Of a stretch of DNA of 64,000 bases, positions 49,855 to 61,216 are shown one piece after another. This DNA comes from Allomeiothermus silvanus DSM 9946. Lineage in GTDB: Bacteria; Deinococcota; Deinococci; Deinococcales; Thermaceae. The translations under genes were made by a program, and so were the position numbers. Position 1 is the first letter of the stretch. Every line of letters begins with the position of its first letter. Where the stretch lies: assembly GCF_000092125.1 (NCBI RefSeq), contig NC_014213.1, positions 1 to 64,000 of the forward strand, written 5' to 3'. The notes below the pieces were generated by a model. The model was given only the letters and a program-made list of their open reading frames with translations. It searched no databases and was not told where the DNA came from.

Positions 49855-50815
49855 AGGAAAGCACCCCGTGTTGCACCGCCTGCTCACGCATGTGCACCAG
49901 GTAATAGGCGATGATGAGCTGGCTCAGGGCGAGGGGATAGCTGTGGCCACCCTTGTCCCAAAAAGTGCCGATCAGCTCGGGGTTGAAGTGCTCCGCGTGG
50001 GGGCCCAGCTGCTCCCAGATGAGGCGCTCAAACACCGCCGCCTTTTCCGGGCTGAGTCCCCCAGAGATATCCAGGATATCCGCCTCCTTGCGGGTCTCGA
50101 GGCGCAGTACGGTGGGCTCATCCTCGTAGGCCGAGTGCAGCACTTCCGTGAGATCGAGCCGGGGCAGGCTGTGCTTGAGCTTGATGCGCACCGAGAGGGT
50201 ACCGGGCCGCTCGGGGTCGTAGCCCAGGGGGCGGTAGAAGCGCACGACGATGTCGGCGTGCTCCTTCTGCGGCCAGATATAGGCCTGGGAATCGGGCATG
50301 CGCCGCTCGATGTCGGCCACTACCTGCTCCGGGGTATAGCCGCGCTTGGCCACGTCCCGTTTGATCTTCCATTCCCGCCGTAGCTCCTCCTCGGGGTCCA
50401 CGTACACCTTGAGGTGGTAGCGTTCCCGCATGGCAGGGCTGAAGAGGGTCAGGAGCCCCTCCAGCACGACTACTCTAGGAATCATCCGATTGCCATCGCT
50501 GACCGCCCGCGGGGGAGGCACGTAGACGGGGGGGTCGAAGGTGCCGGTGGAGTGGTTGTAGATGGGTTTTAGAATGGGTTCTCCCATGGCCAGCAGGCGC
50601 ACGTGCTGCTCCAGGATGTCCATGTGGTTGCAGGCCGGGTTGAGCGGGGTGATGTTCCGTTCGGCCCGCTGCTTGCGGTCGTACTTGTGGTAGTCGTCTA
50701 CGCAGATGTTGGTGGTGCGCTCTTGGCCCATCAGTCGGGCGATACCCGTGCTGATAGTGGTCTTGCCGGCTCCGGAATCCCCCGCAAGCCCGAGCATGAA
50801 GGGTCTATGGGGCAT
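49847..50815 (-). CDS. prk: Phosphoribulokinase
   Basis: 322 residues. Makes ribulose 1,5-bisphosphate. P-loop GDSGAGKTT (12-20), [42 protein letters not shown], and [12 protein letters not shown]. Resembles the cyanobacterial/plant class (PRK without the long proteobacterial form). No CP12-type redox cysteines (GxxCxxC) are obvious at the N-terminus. Overlaps cbbX by 11 bp. Confidence 0.92.
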   Translation of the reverse strand: MPHRPFMLGLAGDSGAGKTTISTGIARLMGQERTTNICVDDYHKYDRKQRAERNITPLNPACNHMDILEQHVRLLAMGEPILKPIYNHSTGTFDPPVYVPPPRAVSDGNRMIPRVVVLEGLLTLFSPAMRERYHLKVYVDPEEELRREWKIKRDVAKRGYTPEQVVADIERRMPDSQAYIWPQKEHADIVVRFYRPLGYDPERPGTLSVRIKLKHSLPRLDLTEVLHSAYEDEPTVLRLETRKEADILDISGGLSPEKAAVFERLIWEQLGPHAEHFNPELIGTFWDKGGHSYPLALSQLIIAYYLVHMREQAVQHGVLSYA

Positions 50816-51743
50816 GGTCCTCTCCTTTCCTCAGCTCCACCCCGCTCTGCGGCGAAACCAACTTCTCGCACTCGGCGAATACCTGGCTCCCGCGGATGTC
50901 CTCCTCGGCGATGCGGCGCAGATCTTCAGTGCTGACCTGGCCCCCGCGCTCGAACAGGCGGCGGGCCTGGCGCAGCTTGAAGCGGTCGATAGCGTTACGG
51001 ATGCTCCGGGCGTTGGCGAAGTTGGGAAGTTGCATCCGGCAGGCCACGTACTCGGCAAAGGCCTGGGATGCGGCAGGGTCGAGGTAATAGTTCTGCTCGC
51101 CGATCATGAGGAGGCCGATCTGAATCAGCTCCTCTTGGGTATAGTCGGGGAAGGTGATGTGATGGGCAATGCGCGAGCGCATGCCAGGGTTTAGGGTAAA
51201 GAACTGCTCCATCTTGTCCCGATAACCGGCCAGGATCACCACCAGATCCTCGCGCTGGTTCTCCATGACCTGAAGCAGGATTTCGATGGTCTCCTGACCG
51301 TAGTCGCGTTCGTTCTCCGAGCGGTAGAGGCTATAGGCTTCGTCGATGAAGAGCACCCCGCCCATAGCCCGCTTCAGTACCTCCTTGGTCTTGGGAGCGG
51401 TATGCCCGATGTACTGGCCCACCAGATCGTCGCGCGTGGCCACCACCAGATGGTCGCGGCGAATGTAGCCCAGCCGGTGCAGGATGGTAGCCATCCGCAG
51501 GGCTACGGTGGTTTTTCCGGTGCCGGGATTACCGGTAAAGGCCATGTGCAACACCGGTCGGCTGGCCACCAACCCCAGATCGCGCCGCAGGCGGTCCACC
51601 ACCAAGTAGGCGGCAATCTCGCGGATGCGGCCCTTGACCGGGGCCAGCCCGATGAGTTCCTGGTCCAGGCGCTCGAGCACCTGCGGCACCCCGGTTTCCT
51701 GCAGCAGGGCATGGAGGTTTGCGCTATCCAGGGTTGGGTTCAC
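50805..51743 (-). CDS. cbbX: CbbX, red-type RuBisCO activase (AAA+)
   Basis: 312 residues. Remodels inhibited RuBisCO by pulling on the large-subunit C-terminus. Walker [16 protein letters not shown], pore-loop region [17 protein letters not shown], Walker [16 protein letters not shown], sensor [11 protein letters not shown] and arginine finger [12 protein letters not shown]. Its presence matches the red-type (form IC/ID) cbbL and the extended cbbS directly upstream. Confidence 0.92.
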   Translation of the reverse strand: MNPTLDSANLHALLQETGVPQVLERLDQELIGLAPVKGRIREIAAYLVVDRLRRDLGLVASRPVLHMAFTGNPGTGKTTVALRMATILHRLGYIRRDHLVVATRDDLVGQYIGHTAPKTKEVLKRAMGGVLFIDEAYSLYRSENERDYGQETIEILLQVMENQREDLVVILAGYRDKMEQFFTLNPGMRSRIAHHITFPDYTQEELIQIGLLMIGEQNYYLDPAASQAFAEYVACRMQLPNFANARSIRNAIDRFKLRQARRLFERGGQVSTEDLRRIAEEDIRGSQVFAECEKLVSPQSGVELRKGEDHAP

Positions 51744-51752
51744 GGCTCTCCT

Positions 51753-52175
51753 TTAGTAGCGCTCGCCCGCGGGCTGATCCTCCACGTAGGGCTCGAGGCC
51801 ATACTTCTGCACCCGCCCATCCGACCAGAGGATGCGCCGCAGGCGGAAGCCTGGCTCGTCCGAGGTGGGCCGGTGGGCGATGAAGCTCACCCGTTGGGCC
51901 TGCCACATCGGGCTGGGGTCGAAACCGTTGATCTTGATGTAGTGCTTGGGGAAGGCCTCACGGCACTTTTTGAACTCGTACATGGCCCCCGCGGCGTCCT
52001 CGAGGTCGAACATGGGCAGGCCCCACATGTGCCAGAAGGTGTTGTAGGGGTGGGGGTCGTCGGTGTACTCGATGGAAACCGCCCAGCCGTTTTGGCGGAT
52101 ATAGGCGATCTGCCGCTCGATCTCTTCGTCGGTGAGGTCGGGTAAAAAGGAAAAGGTTCCCTGATGAATCCGCAT
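51753..52175 (-). CDS. cbbS: RuBisCO small subunit, red type
   Basis: 140 residues. HQGTFSFLPDLTDEEIERQI is the red-type N-terminus; then YNTFWHMWGLPMFDL and the C-terminal extension HYIKINGFDPSPMWQAQRVS, RPTSDEPGFRLRRI, which forms the beta-barrel in the central channel in red-type enzymes. Lies 10 bp after cbbL. Confidence 0.92.
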   Translation of the reverse strand: MRIHQGTFSFLPDLTDEEIERQIAYIRQNGWAVSIEYTDDPHPYNTFWHMWGLPMFDLEDAAGAMYEFKKCREAFPKHYIKINGFDPSPMWQAQRVSFIAHRPTSDEPGFRLRRILWSDGRVQKYGLEPYVEDQPAGERY

Positions 52176-52185
52176 CGCAGGCCTC

Positions 52186-53637
<1,452 letters not shown>

Positions 53638-54627
53638 CTAGTACAAGTCGCCGCTCAAAGCTCGCAGCTTGTCCAGATGGTGATGGGACTCAATGTAGCG
53701 CAGGGTACGGGTATGCCCCCGGATCACCAGGCTGTGGGTGATGGCCCTGTGCTGGCGGTAGCGCACGCCCCGCAGAAACGGCCCTTCCGTAATTCCGGTG
53801 GCGGCGAAGTGGGTCTCCTCAGCCGGGCACAGCTCGTCCAGGGTGTAGACCCGATGGATGTCATAGCCGTGATGCGCCAAAGACCAGTGCTCTTCCTCGC
53901 TCTGGGGATCCAGCCGCATCTGCATGCCCCCTCCCAGGGCCTTGACCGCGACCGCGGCAAGCACCCCTTCAGGCGTACCCCCGGTACCCATCAGGACGTC
54001 GATCCCGGTATCGGGCAGCACCGCCGCCAGGGCACCCGCTACGTCACCATCGGTATACAGGCTGACCCTGGCCCCCGCCATGCGGATCTGGTCGATCAAC
54101 CGGGCGTGGCGCGGCTTGTCCAGCACGAAGACGGTAAGTTCGCGCACCTGCTTACCCAGGGCTTTGGCGATCGCGCGCAGGTTCTCCTTGGGCCTGGCGG
54201 TAAGGTCGATGGCCTCTTTAGCCTCCGGTCCTACCACGATCTTGGCAGCATAGAAGGCGGGCCCTGGATCGAACAGCCCTCCCCGCTCCGCCGCAGCGAT
54301 CACGCTGATGGCGCCCGGCTGCCCGGAGGCCGCCAACCGGGTCCCCTCGATGGGATCTACCGCGATATCCACCTCCGGTCCCTCGCCTGAGCCCAGCTCC
54401 TCCCCGTTGTAGAGCATGGGGGCCTTGTCCTTCTCGCCCTCTCCGATCACCACCCGGGCCCGCATGGGAATGGTACTCAGGAGCAAACGCATGGCATCCA
54501 CCGCAGCCTGATCGGCGTCGTTCTTGTTGCCCAGCCCTACCCAGCGTGAGGCCGCTAGAGCGGCGGCCTCGGTGCTGCGCAAGAGATCCAGGGAGAGGTT
54601 ACGGGTGGGGCGCTCCACTGCGATCAT
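53638..54627 (-). CDS. glpX: Class II fructose-1,6-/sedoheptulose-1,7-bisphosphatase
   Basis: 329 residues. GlpX/SBPase type: RWVGLGNKNDADQAAVDAMR, VVIGEGEKDKAPMLYNGEEL, VDIAVDPIEGTRLAASGQPG, LMGTGGTPEGVLAAVAVKAL. Li-sensitive phosphatase motif intact. First gene of the cbb operon, reading from the divergent promoter region shared with cbbR. Confidence 0.92.
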   Translation of the reverse strand: MIAVERPTRNLSLDLLRSTEAAALAASRWVGLGNKNDADQAAVDAMRLLLSTIPMRARVVIGEGEKDKAPMLYNGEELGSGEGPEVDIAVDPIEGTRLAASGQPGAISVIAAAERGGLFDPGPAFYAAKIVVGPEAKEAIDLTARPKENLRAIAKALGKQVRELTVFVLDKPRHARLIDQIRMAGARVSLYTDGDVAGALAAVLPDTGIDVLMGTGGTPEGVLAAVAVKALGGGMQMRLDPQSEEEHWSLAHHGYDIHRVYTLDELCPAEETHFAATGITEGPFLRGVRYRQHRAITHSLVIRGHTRTLRYIESHHHLDKLRALSGDLY

Positions 54628-54659
54628 CGTTAGACCTCCTTTCCGGATGGCCTCAGGGT

Positions 54660-54717
54660 AGGCTCTTGTGACTTATAGTTCAACCTATGTTTGGGTATAA
54701 TCAGATAACATACTCTT
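54660..54717. promoter_or_regulatory. Divergent cbb/cbbR control region
   Basis: For the cbb operon (minus strand): TTATAC (-35, from 54700), 17-bp spacer and TATAAG (-10, to 54672). For cbbR (plus): TATAAT at 54696-54701, 16 bases before the ATG. ATAGTTCAACCTAT (54675-54688) has inverted ATAG/CTAT arms and sits over the cbb promoter, as expected for a LysR T-N11-A site. Confidence 0.6.
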
Positions 54718-55611
54718 ATGATTAGTCGTCGCTCGTATCCCAACCCCCAGGCCCTGCGGGTGTTTTTGAGTGTCGTACAGGAGGGCAGCGTGGGCCGCGC
54801 AGCGCTGGCTTTGGGGATGACCCAGCCCGGAGTCAGCCAGCACCTGTATGCTTTAGAAAAATTTATCGGTTACTCCCTGTTCGCGCGCCAGGGGCGTCGC
54901 TTGGTCCTGACCAAGGCTGGCCAGGACCTCCTGCCCGAAGCGCGCCGGGCCGTACAAGCCCTGGAGGAGTTCATCCAGGCCGCGCAGGCGCTGGACAGGC
55001 TCGAGCGCGGACGGGTGGAGATCGGGGCCGCCACCACCATGGCGGTCTACGTGCTGCCCAAATACCTCACCGAGTTCAAGCGCCTCCATCCGGAGATACG
55101 CATCACCCTGGAAAGCGGCAGCTCCGAGCGGCTTACCCAAAGGCTCGTCCAGGGGGAGATTGAGCTGGCGGTGGTGGAGGCCGTGGAACACTTGAAGGGC
55201 TTCTCCCGCCAGCTTTTCTACGAGGACGAGCTGGTGGTGATCGTACCCCCCGAACACCCCTGGGCCAAGCGGGAGGAGATAGAGGCCCCCTGGCTGGCCG
55301 AGGTGCCCCTTATCGTGCGCGACCCCGGGGCCATGACCTACCGGGTGCTGGGCCGGGCCCTCGAACAGGCCGGGCTCGAGGTCAGGCCGGTCTTCTACAC
55401 CGACAACCACGAAGTCACCAAGCGCCTGGTGCTGGAGGGGGCCGGGGTAGGCATCGTCTCCAGCGTGGTGGTGCGGCCCAACCTCAGGGTAGGCAACCTG
55501 CGGGCGCTACGGATTCGCGGCATGGAACTAAGGCGGCTGTTCTGGCTGCTCTACCCGGAGCCGCTGGGGAATCCCGCCGCTGAAGCCCTGAAAGACCTGT
55601 TGGTAGCCTAG
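54718..55611 (+). CDS. cbbR: CbbR, LysR-type activator of Calvin-cycle genes
   Basis: 297 residues. N-terminal HTH: NPQALRVFLSVVQEGSVGRA, TQPGVSQHLYALEKFIGYSL. LysR effector domain: VEIGAATTMAVYVLPKYLTE, ELAVVEAVEHL, VVIVPPEHPW, and AGVGIVSSVVV. Identity as CbbR rests on its divergent position next to glpX-cbbLS. CbbR proteins sense metabolites such as RuBP, NADPH or PEP. Its stop overlaps the converging DinB gene by 3 bp. Confidence 0.85.
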   Translation: MISRRSYPNPQALRVFLSVVQEGSVGRAALALGMTQPGVSQHLYALEKFIGYSLFARQGRRLVLTKAGQDLLPEARRAVQALEEFIQAAQALDRLERGRVEIGAATTMAVYVLPKYLTEFKRLHPEIRITLESGSSERLTQRLVQGEIELAVVEAVEHLKGFSRQLFYEDELVVIVPPEHPWAKREEIEAPWLAEVPLIVRDPGAMTYRVLGRALEQAGLEVRPVFYTDNHEVTKRLVLEGAGVGIVSSVVVRPNLRVGNLRALRIRGMELRRLFWLLYPEPLGNPAAEALKDLLVA

Positions 55612-56087
55612 TCCCCAGGCACCGCTTCCCGATGCAGGTTGATGAGGTGCAGGCTGGGGGGCGTTCGACCCAGAAGCCTGAACTGGGCGGCGAGCTGGCC
55701 ACGGTGAAATGCGGCGTGGTGGAGCAGGTGGAGCAGGGCCCACTCCCCGGTGGTCTTCCATAGCTTCCCATCGGTGGAGCGGTAGTGTAGAGGCACCTGC
55801 AGGTCGGCCCGCTCCAGGAAGGCCAGACGCCGCCTGGCTAGATCCTGGTACCGGCCAAAGAGGGCGTGCAGGTCCGGGGCCCACTGGGAAGGGGACAGGC
55901 TGCTGTCCCGTCCTTCCATCCGCTCCTGCCAGGCCCACTCTGCCCCTACCATATGCAAGGTAGTGGCGTACACCGAGGGAAAGCTGCCCCCCACCGGGCG
56001 CACGGCCTCGTCCAGGGAAAGCCCCAGCAGGGCTGGCCACCACTCCGCCCATATCCGGTCGTGTGACTCCACCAGGTCCTTCCACAC
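55608..56087 (-). CDS. DinB-family four-helix protein
   Basis: 159 residues from a GTG at 56087 with GAGGAG upstream (a longer frame to 56168 overlaps the next gene). DinB/YfiT-like metal-binding bundle with the histidine triad: TTLHMVGAEWAWQERM, then LLHLLHHAAFHRGQLAAQFR. Possibly a thiol-dependent S-transferase; no specific substrate. Last gene of the second cbb operon. Confidence 0.75.
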   Translation of the reverse strand: MWKDLVESHDRIWAEWWPALLGLSLDEAVRPVGGSFPSVYATTLHMVGAEWAWQERMEGRDSSLSPSQWAPDLHALFGRYQDLARRRLAFLERADLQVPLHYRSTDGKLWKTTGEWALLHLLHHAAFHRGQLAAQFRLLGRTPPSLHLINLHREAVPGD

Positions 56088-56097
56088 CTTACCCTCC

Positions 56098-56376
56098 TCA
56101 GTCCAAGTCGTTATGATAGCCCTCGTAACCGTTTTGCTCGAGCCACAGCTGCATCTCAAAAGGCGCACGGAACGCGCCCGGCTCGGCTGCCGGCCCCTCC
56201 ATCCAGTGCGGCTTGGCCTGGGGTGGAGGGCTTTGGCTCCAGTAGAAGTAGTACAGCCCCCAGTATCCGTGCTCGTCCTTCAGGATCAGGGCGTCGCCGT
56301 AGCCATCTTGCAGGTGGTGCACCGCGCGGAGCCGGGCCCCTGCAAAGCTCAGTTCATCGTACTCGTGGACGGGCAT
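56098..56376 (-). CDS. Small acidic/aromatic protein, paralog of 56384-56671
   Basis: 92 residues from ATG 56376. Motif order DGYGDALILKDEHGYWGLYY, WMEGP, then MQLWLEQNGYE is shared with its neighbour (DGYGEALILAGDGGVYALYY, WVEGP, MARWLEENGYE), so they arose by tandem duplication. Rich in Trp, Tyr and Asp/Glu; no signal peptide. No family recognised. Co-transcribed with tkt and cbbY. Confidence 0.65.
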   Translation of the reverse strand: MPVHEYDELSFAGARLRAVHHLQDGYGDALILKDEHGYWGLYYFYWSQSPPPQAKPHWMEGPAAEPGAFRAPFEMQLWLEQNGYEGYHNDLD

Positions 56377-56383
56377 GACCCTC

Positions 56384-56671
56384 CTATTTGGACTCGTTGA
56401 CGAAGAGCTCGTAGCCATTCTCTTCCAGCCAGCGGGCCATGAGGTACGGGGGACGCAGGTCTTGAGCGCTCTCCTTGGGACCCTCCACCCAGTCCGGCAA
56501 ATGGGTGGGGTGGGGCGCTCTCAGGCCATCCACCCCGAACAGGTAGTAGAGGGCGTATACCCCCCCATCTCCAGCCAGGATCAGGGCTTCCCCGTACCCG
56601 TCAGCCAGGATGGCCATGGCCCTGGGCTCGGCCTCGCCATGAGGCATGAGACGGTAGATCTCGGTCGTCAT
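56384..56671 (-). CDS. Small acidic/aromatic protein, paralog of 56098-56376
   Basis: 95 residues. See the neighbour for the shared motifs. Start ATG overlaps the Dabb gene end by 4 bp. Function unknown. Retention of two copies inside a Calvin operon suggests a role linked to carbon fixation or to stress during it (inference only). Confidence 0.65.
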   Translation of the reverse strand: MTTEIYRLMPHGEAEPRAMAILADGYGEALILAGDGGVYALYYLFGVDGLRAPHPTHLPDWVEGPKESAQDLRPPYLMARWLEENGYELFVNESK

Positions 56672-56964
56672 AGCAGGAGGAAATCGGTGGTCAGGCGGTC
56701 TTCGGCTACGGGTCGGAACACCCGGCGGGCAAAGTCCTGGTGCACGGGGTGATCGCGGTACTGAGTGATCACCTCCGCGTCGGCGAAGTGCACCTGCAGC
56801 AGGTAGCGGTAGCGGGCCCCGGGCCCCGTAGCCTGGCCAAAGGTAAACCCCCGTACCCCAGGGATCGGCCCCAGTTGCTGTTGGGCCTGCTCGAACAAGG
56901 CCCGCACCCCGGCCTCGTCCAGGCGGGTATTGAAGAGGATGGTGTGGAGCACCCTGCCCGTCAT
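56668..56964 (-). CDS. Dabb (stress-responsive alpha/beta barrel) domain protein
   Basis: 98 residues. Begins VLHTILFNTRLDEAGVRALF and ends QYRDHPVHQDFARRVFRP, the dimeric A/B barrel pattern (DHPxHxxF). Such proteins act as small oxygenases, cyclases or stress proteins; the role here is unknown. Overlaps cbbY by 4 bp. Confidence 0.75.
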   Translation of the reverse strand: MTGRVLHTILFNTRLDEAGVRALFEQAQQQLGPIPGVRGFTFGQATGPGARYRYLLQVHFADAEVITQYRDHPVHQDFARRVFRPVAEDRLTTDFLLL

Positions 56965-57713
56965 ACCCCCACCCCCTGCCCCATCCAGTCCCGTAGCAGC
57001 TCCGGGGTAACCACCACCGGGCCCGCAGCAGGCCCGGCCAGCACCCTGGCCGGCAGCTCGGGCTCCCCCAGGTGCTCCAGCACCGCCAATGCCCCTTCGA
57101 AGCGCTGGTTGCGGGTGTAGTGGCTACACGTGATCAGGGTGGGGATTCCGGCTCGCCGGGCGGCGATGAGGCCATTCTGGGAGTCCTCAATGGCCACTGC
57201 CTCCCCAGCCTCGAGGCCCAGATGCCGCAACACCTGTATGTACACGTCCGGGGCCGGTTTTTTGTCTGGCACCATGTCCCCTGCCACGATGCTGTCGAAC
57301 CAGCCCACCACCTCCTCTCCAGCCTGGCGCAGCAGGGCCAGAACGTTCTCAGGAGCGGTAGTGCTGGCAATCCCCAGGCGTAGGCCCGCCGCACGGGCCT
57401 CGCGCCATAGCCTCCGCACCCCGGGGCGGTAGGGGATCTGGCCTTGCGCGACCATCTGGGTATAGATCTCGGTCTTGCGGCGGTGCAGCTCGGCAATCCG
57501 GGCGTCAAGCAGCTGGGGACACTCCGGGCAGTGCCGCAGGTAGTAGGCGATACGCTCCTTGCCCCCCGTTACCCACAACAGCCGCTCATACATCTCCTCG
57601 TCCCACTCGATATCCAGGCCCGCCTCAGCGAAGGCTTGGTTGAAGGCCAGGCGGTGCCCCATATGCTCGGTATCGGCAATAACCCCATCCACGTCGAAAA
57701 TCAGGGCCTTCAC
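56961..57713 (-). CDS. cbbY: CbbY-type HAD phosphatase
   Basis: 250 residues. HAD motifs: [18 protein letters not shown] (nucleophile Asp8); [17 protein letters not shown], the lysine in [20 protein letters not shown]. CbbY removes the RuBisCO inhibitor xylulose 1,5-bisphosphate in red-type systems, which suits cbbX and cbbL here. Overlaps tkt by 4 bp. Confidence 0.88.
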   Translation of the reverse strand: MKALIFDVDGVIADTEHMGHRLAFNQAFAEAGLDIEWDEEMYERLLWVTGGKERIAYYLRHCPECPQLLDARIAELHRRKTEIYTQMVAQGQIPYRPGVRRLWREARAAGLRLGIASTTAPENVLALLRQAGEEVVGWFDSIVAGDMVPDKKPAPDVYIQVLRHLGLEAGEAVAIEDSQNGLIAARRAGIPTLITCSHYTRNQRFEGALAVLEHLGEPELPARVLAGPAAGPVVVTPELLRDWMGQGVGV

Positions 57714-59701
57714 GTCTCGTACCCCCCATATCCAGCCATCCCAAACAGCTCCAGCATGGCCCGGGCGACGGTGCCGGGTCGGAACCCCAGGTTGTGGTAG
57801 ACCGCGGGGTAGGGAGCGCTGGCCCCGAAGTGGTCGATCCCCAGCACCGCATCGGCGTAGCGCTCCCAGCCCAGGCTAGCCCCGGCCTCCACCGCCAGGG
57901 TCGGCAATGACGGCGGCAGCACGGAATCACGGTAGGCTTGGGGTTGCCCCTCGAACGCCTCCCAGCAGGGCAGGCTCACCACCCGCACCGCAATCCCCTG
58001 CTGCAACAGCAGGGCTTGGGCCTCCAGCGCCAGGCTCACCTCGCTACCGGTAGCCACGATGCAGCCCTGGGGCTGCGGCACCTCGGAGATCACGTAACCG
58101 CCGCGTTCCACCCCGGCCCGCTCCACCCCCGATAGCACCGGCACCGCCTGCCGGGTCAGCACCAAAGCGGTAGGCCCTTCCCGCCTCTGTAGGGCCATCT
58201 TCCAGGCCACCGCGGTCTCGTTGGCGTCCGCCGGGCGGATCACCCACAGGTTGGGAATGACCCGCAGGCTCATCAGGTGTTCGATGGGTTGGTGGGTAGG
58301 GCCATCCTCCCCCAGGGCGATGGAGTCATGGGTGAACACGAACACCGTAGGCACCCCCATGAGCGCCGCCAGCCGCAGGCTAGGCCGCAGGTAATCGGAA
58401 AACACCAGAAACGTACCCCCGTACGCCCGGTACCCCCCGTGCAGGGTGATCCCGTTCATCGCCGCCGCCATGGCGTGCTCGCGCACCCCGTAGTGGATAT
58501 ACCGTCCGCGGGGGTTGGTCCGGCTGAAGTCCTCCATATCCGGGGTGCGGGTGTTGTTGGAGGGGGTGAGGTCCGCCGAGCCTCCCACCAGTTCGGGCAG
58601 TGCTGGCACCAGCCGTTCCAGGGTCTTCCCCGAAGCGGCCCGGGTGGCCAGCCGCTCCCCCGCCGCGAAGTGAGGCAGCGCCGAGGTGAGGTCCGGAAGT
58701 TTCCCCTCCAGTCGCCGGCGAAACTCCGCCGCGCGCTCGGGTTGAGCTTGTGCTAAGGCCTCGAAGCGGGCCTGCCACTCGGCGTGGGCTTGCTGACCCC
58801 GCTCCAAAGAGCGCCGGTAGTCGGCGTACACCTCCTCCGGGATCACAAAGGGGGGGTACTCCCAGCCCAACGCCGCCCGGGTGGCCGCTACCCGTTCCGG
58901 TCCCATCGCGTCGGAGTGGGCCTTATGGTTCCCCGCCAAGGGAGAGCCGAAGCCGATGATCGAGCGTACCGAGATGATCGAGGGGCGGGGATCGGCCTGC
59001 GCCGCGCGAATCGCCGAGCGGATCGCCGCCAGGTCCTCCCCATGTACCTCCCGAATCACCTGCCAGCCGTAGGCCTCGTAGCGCAGCAAGCGGTCCTCGC
59101 TAAAGGCCAGCGCGGTGCTCCCGTCGATGGAAACCTCGTTATCGTCATAGAACACGATCAGTTTGCCCAAGCCCAGGTGTCCCGCCAGCGAAGAAGCCTC
59201 CCCCGTAACCCCCTCCATCAGATCCCCGTCCGAGGCGATCACGTAGGTATAGTGATCCACGATTTCTGAACCAAACTCCGCCGCCAGCTTACGCTCGGCA
59301 ATCGCCATCCCTACTGCCGTGCTCAGCCCCTGCCCCAAGGGGCCGGTGGTGGTCTCTACCCCCGGCGTATGTCCGTACTCCGGGTGCCCTGGGGTCTTGG
59401 ACCCCCACTGCCGAAAGCGGCGCAGTTCCTCCAGCGGCAGGTCATACCCGCTCAGGTGTAACAGCCCGTACAGCAGCATCGAACCATGCCCCGCCGACAG
59501 CACAAAACGGTCCCGATCCGGCCACTGTGGGTCCCGGGGATCATGCTTGAGAAATTCCGTCCACAGTACATACGCCGTCGGAGCCATCCCCATCGGCATC
59601 CCCGGATGCCCGCTCTTAGCCTGCTCCACCGCGTCCAAGGCCAGTATGCGCAGGGCGTTGATGGAAAGGGTTTCCTGGGAAGTAACCGCAGCTGTTTTCA
59701 C
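57710..59701 (-). CDS. tkt: Transketolase
   Basis: 663 residues. Thiamine-diphosphate enzyme of the Calvin regeneration phase. [18 protein letters not shown], the ThDP motif GDGD-like [20 protein letters not shown] with [10 protein letters not shown], then ENPRG-type [19 protein letters not shown] and [19 protein letters not shown] are all present. Heads the second cbb operon. Confidence 0.94.
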   Translation of the reverse strand: MKTAAVTSQETLSINALRILALDAVEQAKSGHPGMPMGMAPTAYVLWTEFLKHDPRDPQWPDRDRFVLSAGHGSMLLYGLLHLSGYDLPLEELRRFRQWGSKTPGHPEYGHTPGVETTTGPLGQGLSTAVGMAIAERKLAAEFGSEIVDHYTYVIASDGDLMEGVTGEASSLAGHLGLGKLIVFYDDNEVSIDGSTALAFSEDRLLRYEAYGWQVIREVHGEDLAAIRSAIRAAQADPRPSIISVRSIIGFGSPLAGNHKAHSDAMGPERVAATRAALGWEYPPFVIPEEVYADYRRSLERGQQAHAEWQARFEALAQAQPERAAEFRRRLEGKLPDLTSALPHFAAGERLATRAASGKTLERLVPALPELVGGSADLTPSNNTRTPDMEDFSRTNPRGRYIHYGVREHAMAAAMNGITLHGGYRAYGGTFLVFSDYLRPSLRLAALMGVPTVFVFTHDSIALGEDGPTHQPIEHLMSLRVIPNLWVIRPADANETAVAWKMALQRREGPTALVLTRQAVPVLSGVERAGVERGGYVISEVPQPQGCIVATGSEVSLALEAQALLLQQGIAVRVVSLPCWEAFEGQPQAYRDSVLPPSLPTLAVEAGASLGWERYADAVLGIDHFGASAPYPAVYHNLGFRPGTVARAMLELFGMAGYGGYET

Positions 59702-59817
59702 GGGTCTCCTTTCACGGATGGATCTTCGCCCCAGTGTAGAAAGACCCTAACAGGCAAACAACTTTCAATTGACCACTCTTATATAAGCAAAACTTATCTT
59801 GGCCGGAACCCGCCGGC
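59702..59817 (-). promoter_or_regulatory. tkt upstream region, possible CbbR-type site
   Basis: On the minus strand: AGATAAGTTTTGCTTATATA then AGAG, containing an inverted ATAAG...CTTAT with a nearby TATAAG. A similar TATAAG occurs at the glpX promoter. GGAGA precedes the tkt ATG. The assignment as a promoter is tentative. Confidence 0.4.
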
Positions 59818-61191
59818 CTAACCCTGCGGCCCTTGGTTGGGTGGGGTGAGCCGGGTGACCTCAGCTACCCGGGAAGCCCCACTATTCCCCCCTGAATGCT
59901 CGGCAATGAGCCGGTGGTGAATCTTCCGGGTCAGCCACCAGATCCCCCCCACCACGCCCGGAATGGCCAGCCCGGTTAGCAGTTCCGGCTGCACGGATAA
60001 ACCCCCCGCTTTGGCGGCCTTGGCCATGTAGTACAACAGGCCCACCACGTAGTACGAGATAGCCGCAATCGACAACCCCTCCACAGTGCGCTGGAGCTGG
60101 AACTGCAACTCCTGGCCCCGGGTGAGCTTAGCCAGGAGCTGCTGGCTCTGTTGCTCCAGGGCAATATCGACCCGGGTGCGCAACAGAGCACCTGCCCGCT
60201 CTATGCGCTGGGACAAAGCGTTTAGGCGCCCGGCGGTATACTCCACGGTAGCCATGGCCGGAGCAAAACGGCGCTGCAAAAACTCACCGATGGTCTGGGT
60301 GCCGGAGATGGGGGCCTCGCGCAGCTCGGCCAAGCGGGAGGCCACGATGCGCTGGTAGGCGGCGCTGGCAGCAAACCGGTAGCCATACCGCGCCATAGCA
60401 TGCTCTATCTGGGCGGCCAGGGCCTTTAGCTCGTCCAGCAACTCCTGGTCGGAGCGGCTCGAGGCCTGCATCTCCTGCGTGATCGCCGCCAGGGATTGCT
60501 CGGCCGCGTTCAACATCTCGCGGAGCGCTTTGGCCACCGGCCAGCCCAGCAAGGCCATCATGCGGTAAGCTTCCAACTCCAAGAGCCGCGCCGCTATGCG
60601 CCCTGCGCGGGTCTCGCTGGTGGTAGGCGGGGCCACGACCACTATGCGCTCAAATCCATCCGGGCGTAAGCGGAAATCGGTAACCGCGCAGCTGTGTCCG
60701 TTGCGGCCCAGCATCGAGGCCACCACTGGCTGGCCACCGAACCATTCCTGGGCCTGCTGAAGGGGCTTAGCCGGAGGCTCCACCTCCCCTACCAGCATCA
60801 CCAACTCCACCGCTGCGATGGTGCGGCCAGGGATATTCTTCAGCCAGAGCGGATCTACGATGACCCCGCCCGCCAGGTTCCCGTCCGGTGCCGCTTGGGG
60901 CAGGGATTGCACCAGGGTGTAACTGGTGAACTCGGTGTGCCTTTCCCACTTGAGGGTACCCCCTGAGAGGCGCAAGCGCAAAAACGTGCCGGCGAGCTGG
61001 TCGAGGTGCAGCTCGCCCTGGCTGGAGAGGCGGCGCAGATGCTCGAGTTCCCTTTCCCGCGAAATGCCCTCGTTGAGCACCGCAACCTGCAGCACCAACG
61101 CCGGCAGGCGGATACGCCCGGTGGGTCGAGCGTGCAGTTCGTTGTGGAGTTCTTGCCGGAGGGCTGCGTCGGGAGGCAGCATATCTACCAC
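59818..61191 (-). CDS. DUF3422 family membrane-anchored protein
   Basis: 457 residues. The N-terminal signature ELHNELHARPTGRIRLPALV identifies DUF3422. A central helical region (~200-390) is rich in coiled-coil-like heptads (LLDELKALAAQIEHAMARYG, ALEQQSQQLLAKLTRGQELQ). Two C-terminal membrane segments follow: LSIAAISYYVVGLLYYMAK and LLTGLAIPGVVGGIWWL. Function unknown. It is read toward tkt with a 116-bp gap. IS copy 3 sits 25 bp upstream of its start and may have cut off its native promoter. Confidence 0.8.
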   Translation of the reverse strand: MVDMLPPDAALRQELHNELHARPTGRIRLPALVLQVAVLNEGISRERELEHLRRLSSQGELHLDQLAGTFLRLRLSGGTLKWERHTEFTSYTLVQSLPQAAPDGNLAGGVIVDPLWLKNIPGRTIAAVELVMLVGEVEPPAKPLQQAQEWFGGQPVVASMLGRNGHSCAVTDFRLRPDGFERIVVVAPPTTSETRAGRIAARLLELEAYRMMALLGWPVAKALREMLNAAEQSLAAITQEMQASSRSDQELLDELKALAAQIEHAMARYGYRFAASAAYQRIVASRLAELREAPISGTQTIGEFLQRRFAPAMATVEYTAGRLNALSQRIERAGALLRTRVDIALEQQSQQLLAKLTRGQELQFQLQRTVEGLSIAAISYYVVGLLYYMAKAAKAGGLSVQPELLTGLAIPGVVGGIWWLTRKIHHRLIAEHSGGNSGASRVAEVTRLTPPNQGPQG

Positions 61192-61216
61192 TTTACGGCC
61201 CTTCGGCCAACCTGCT

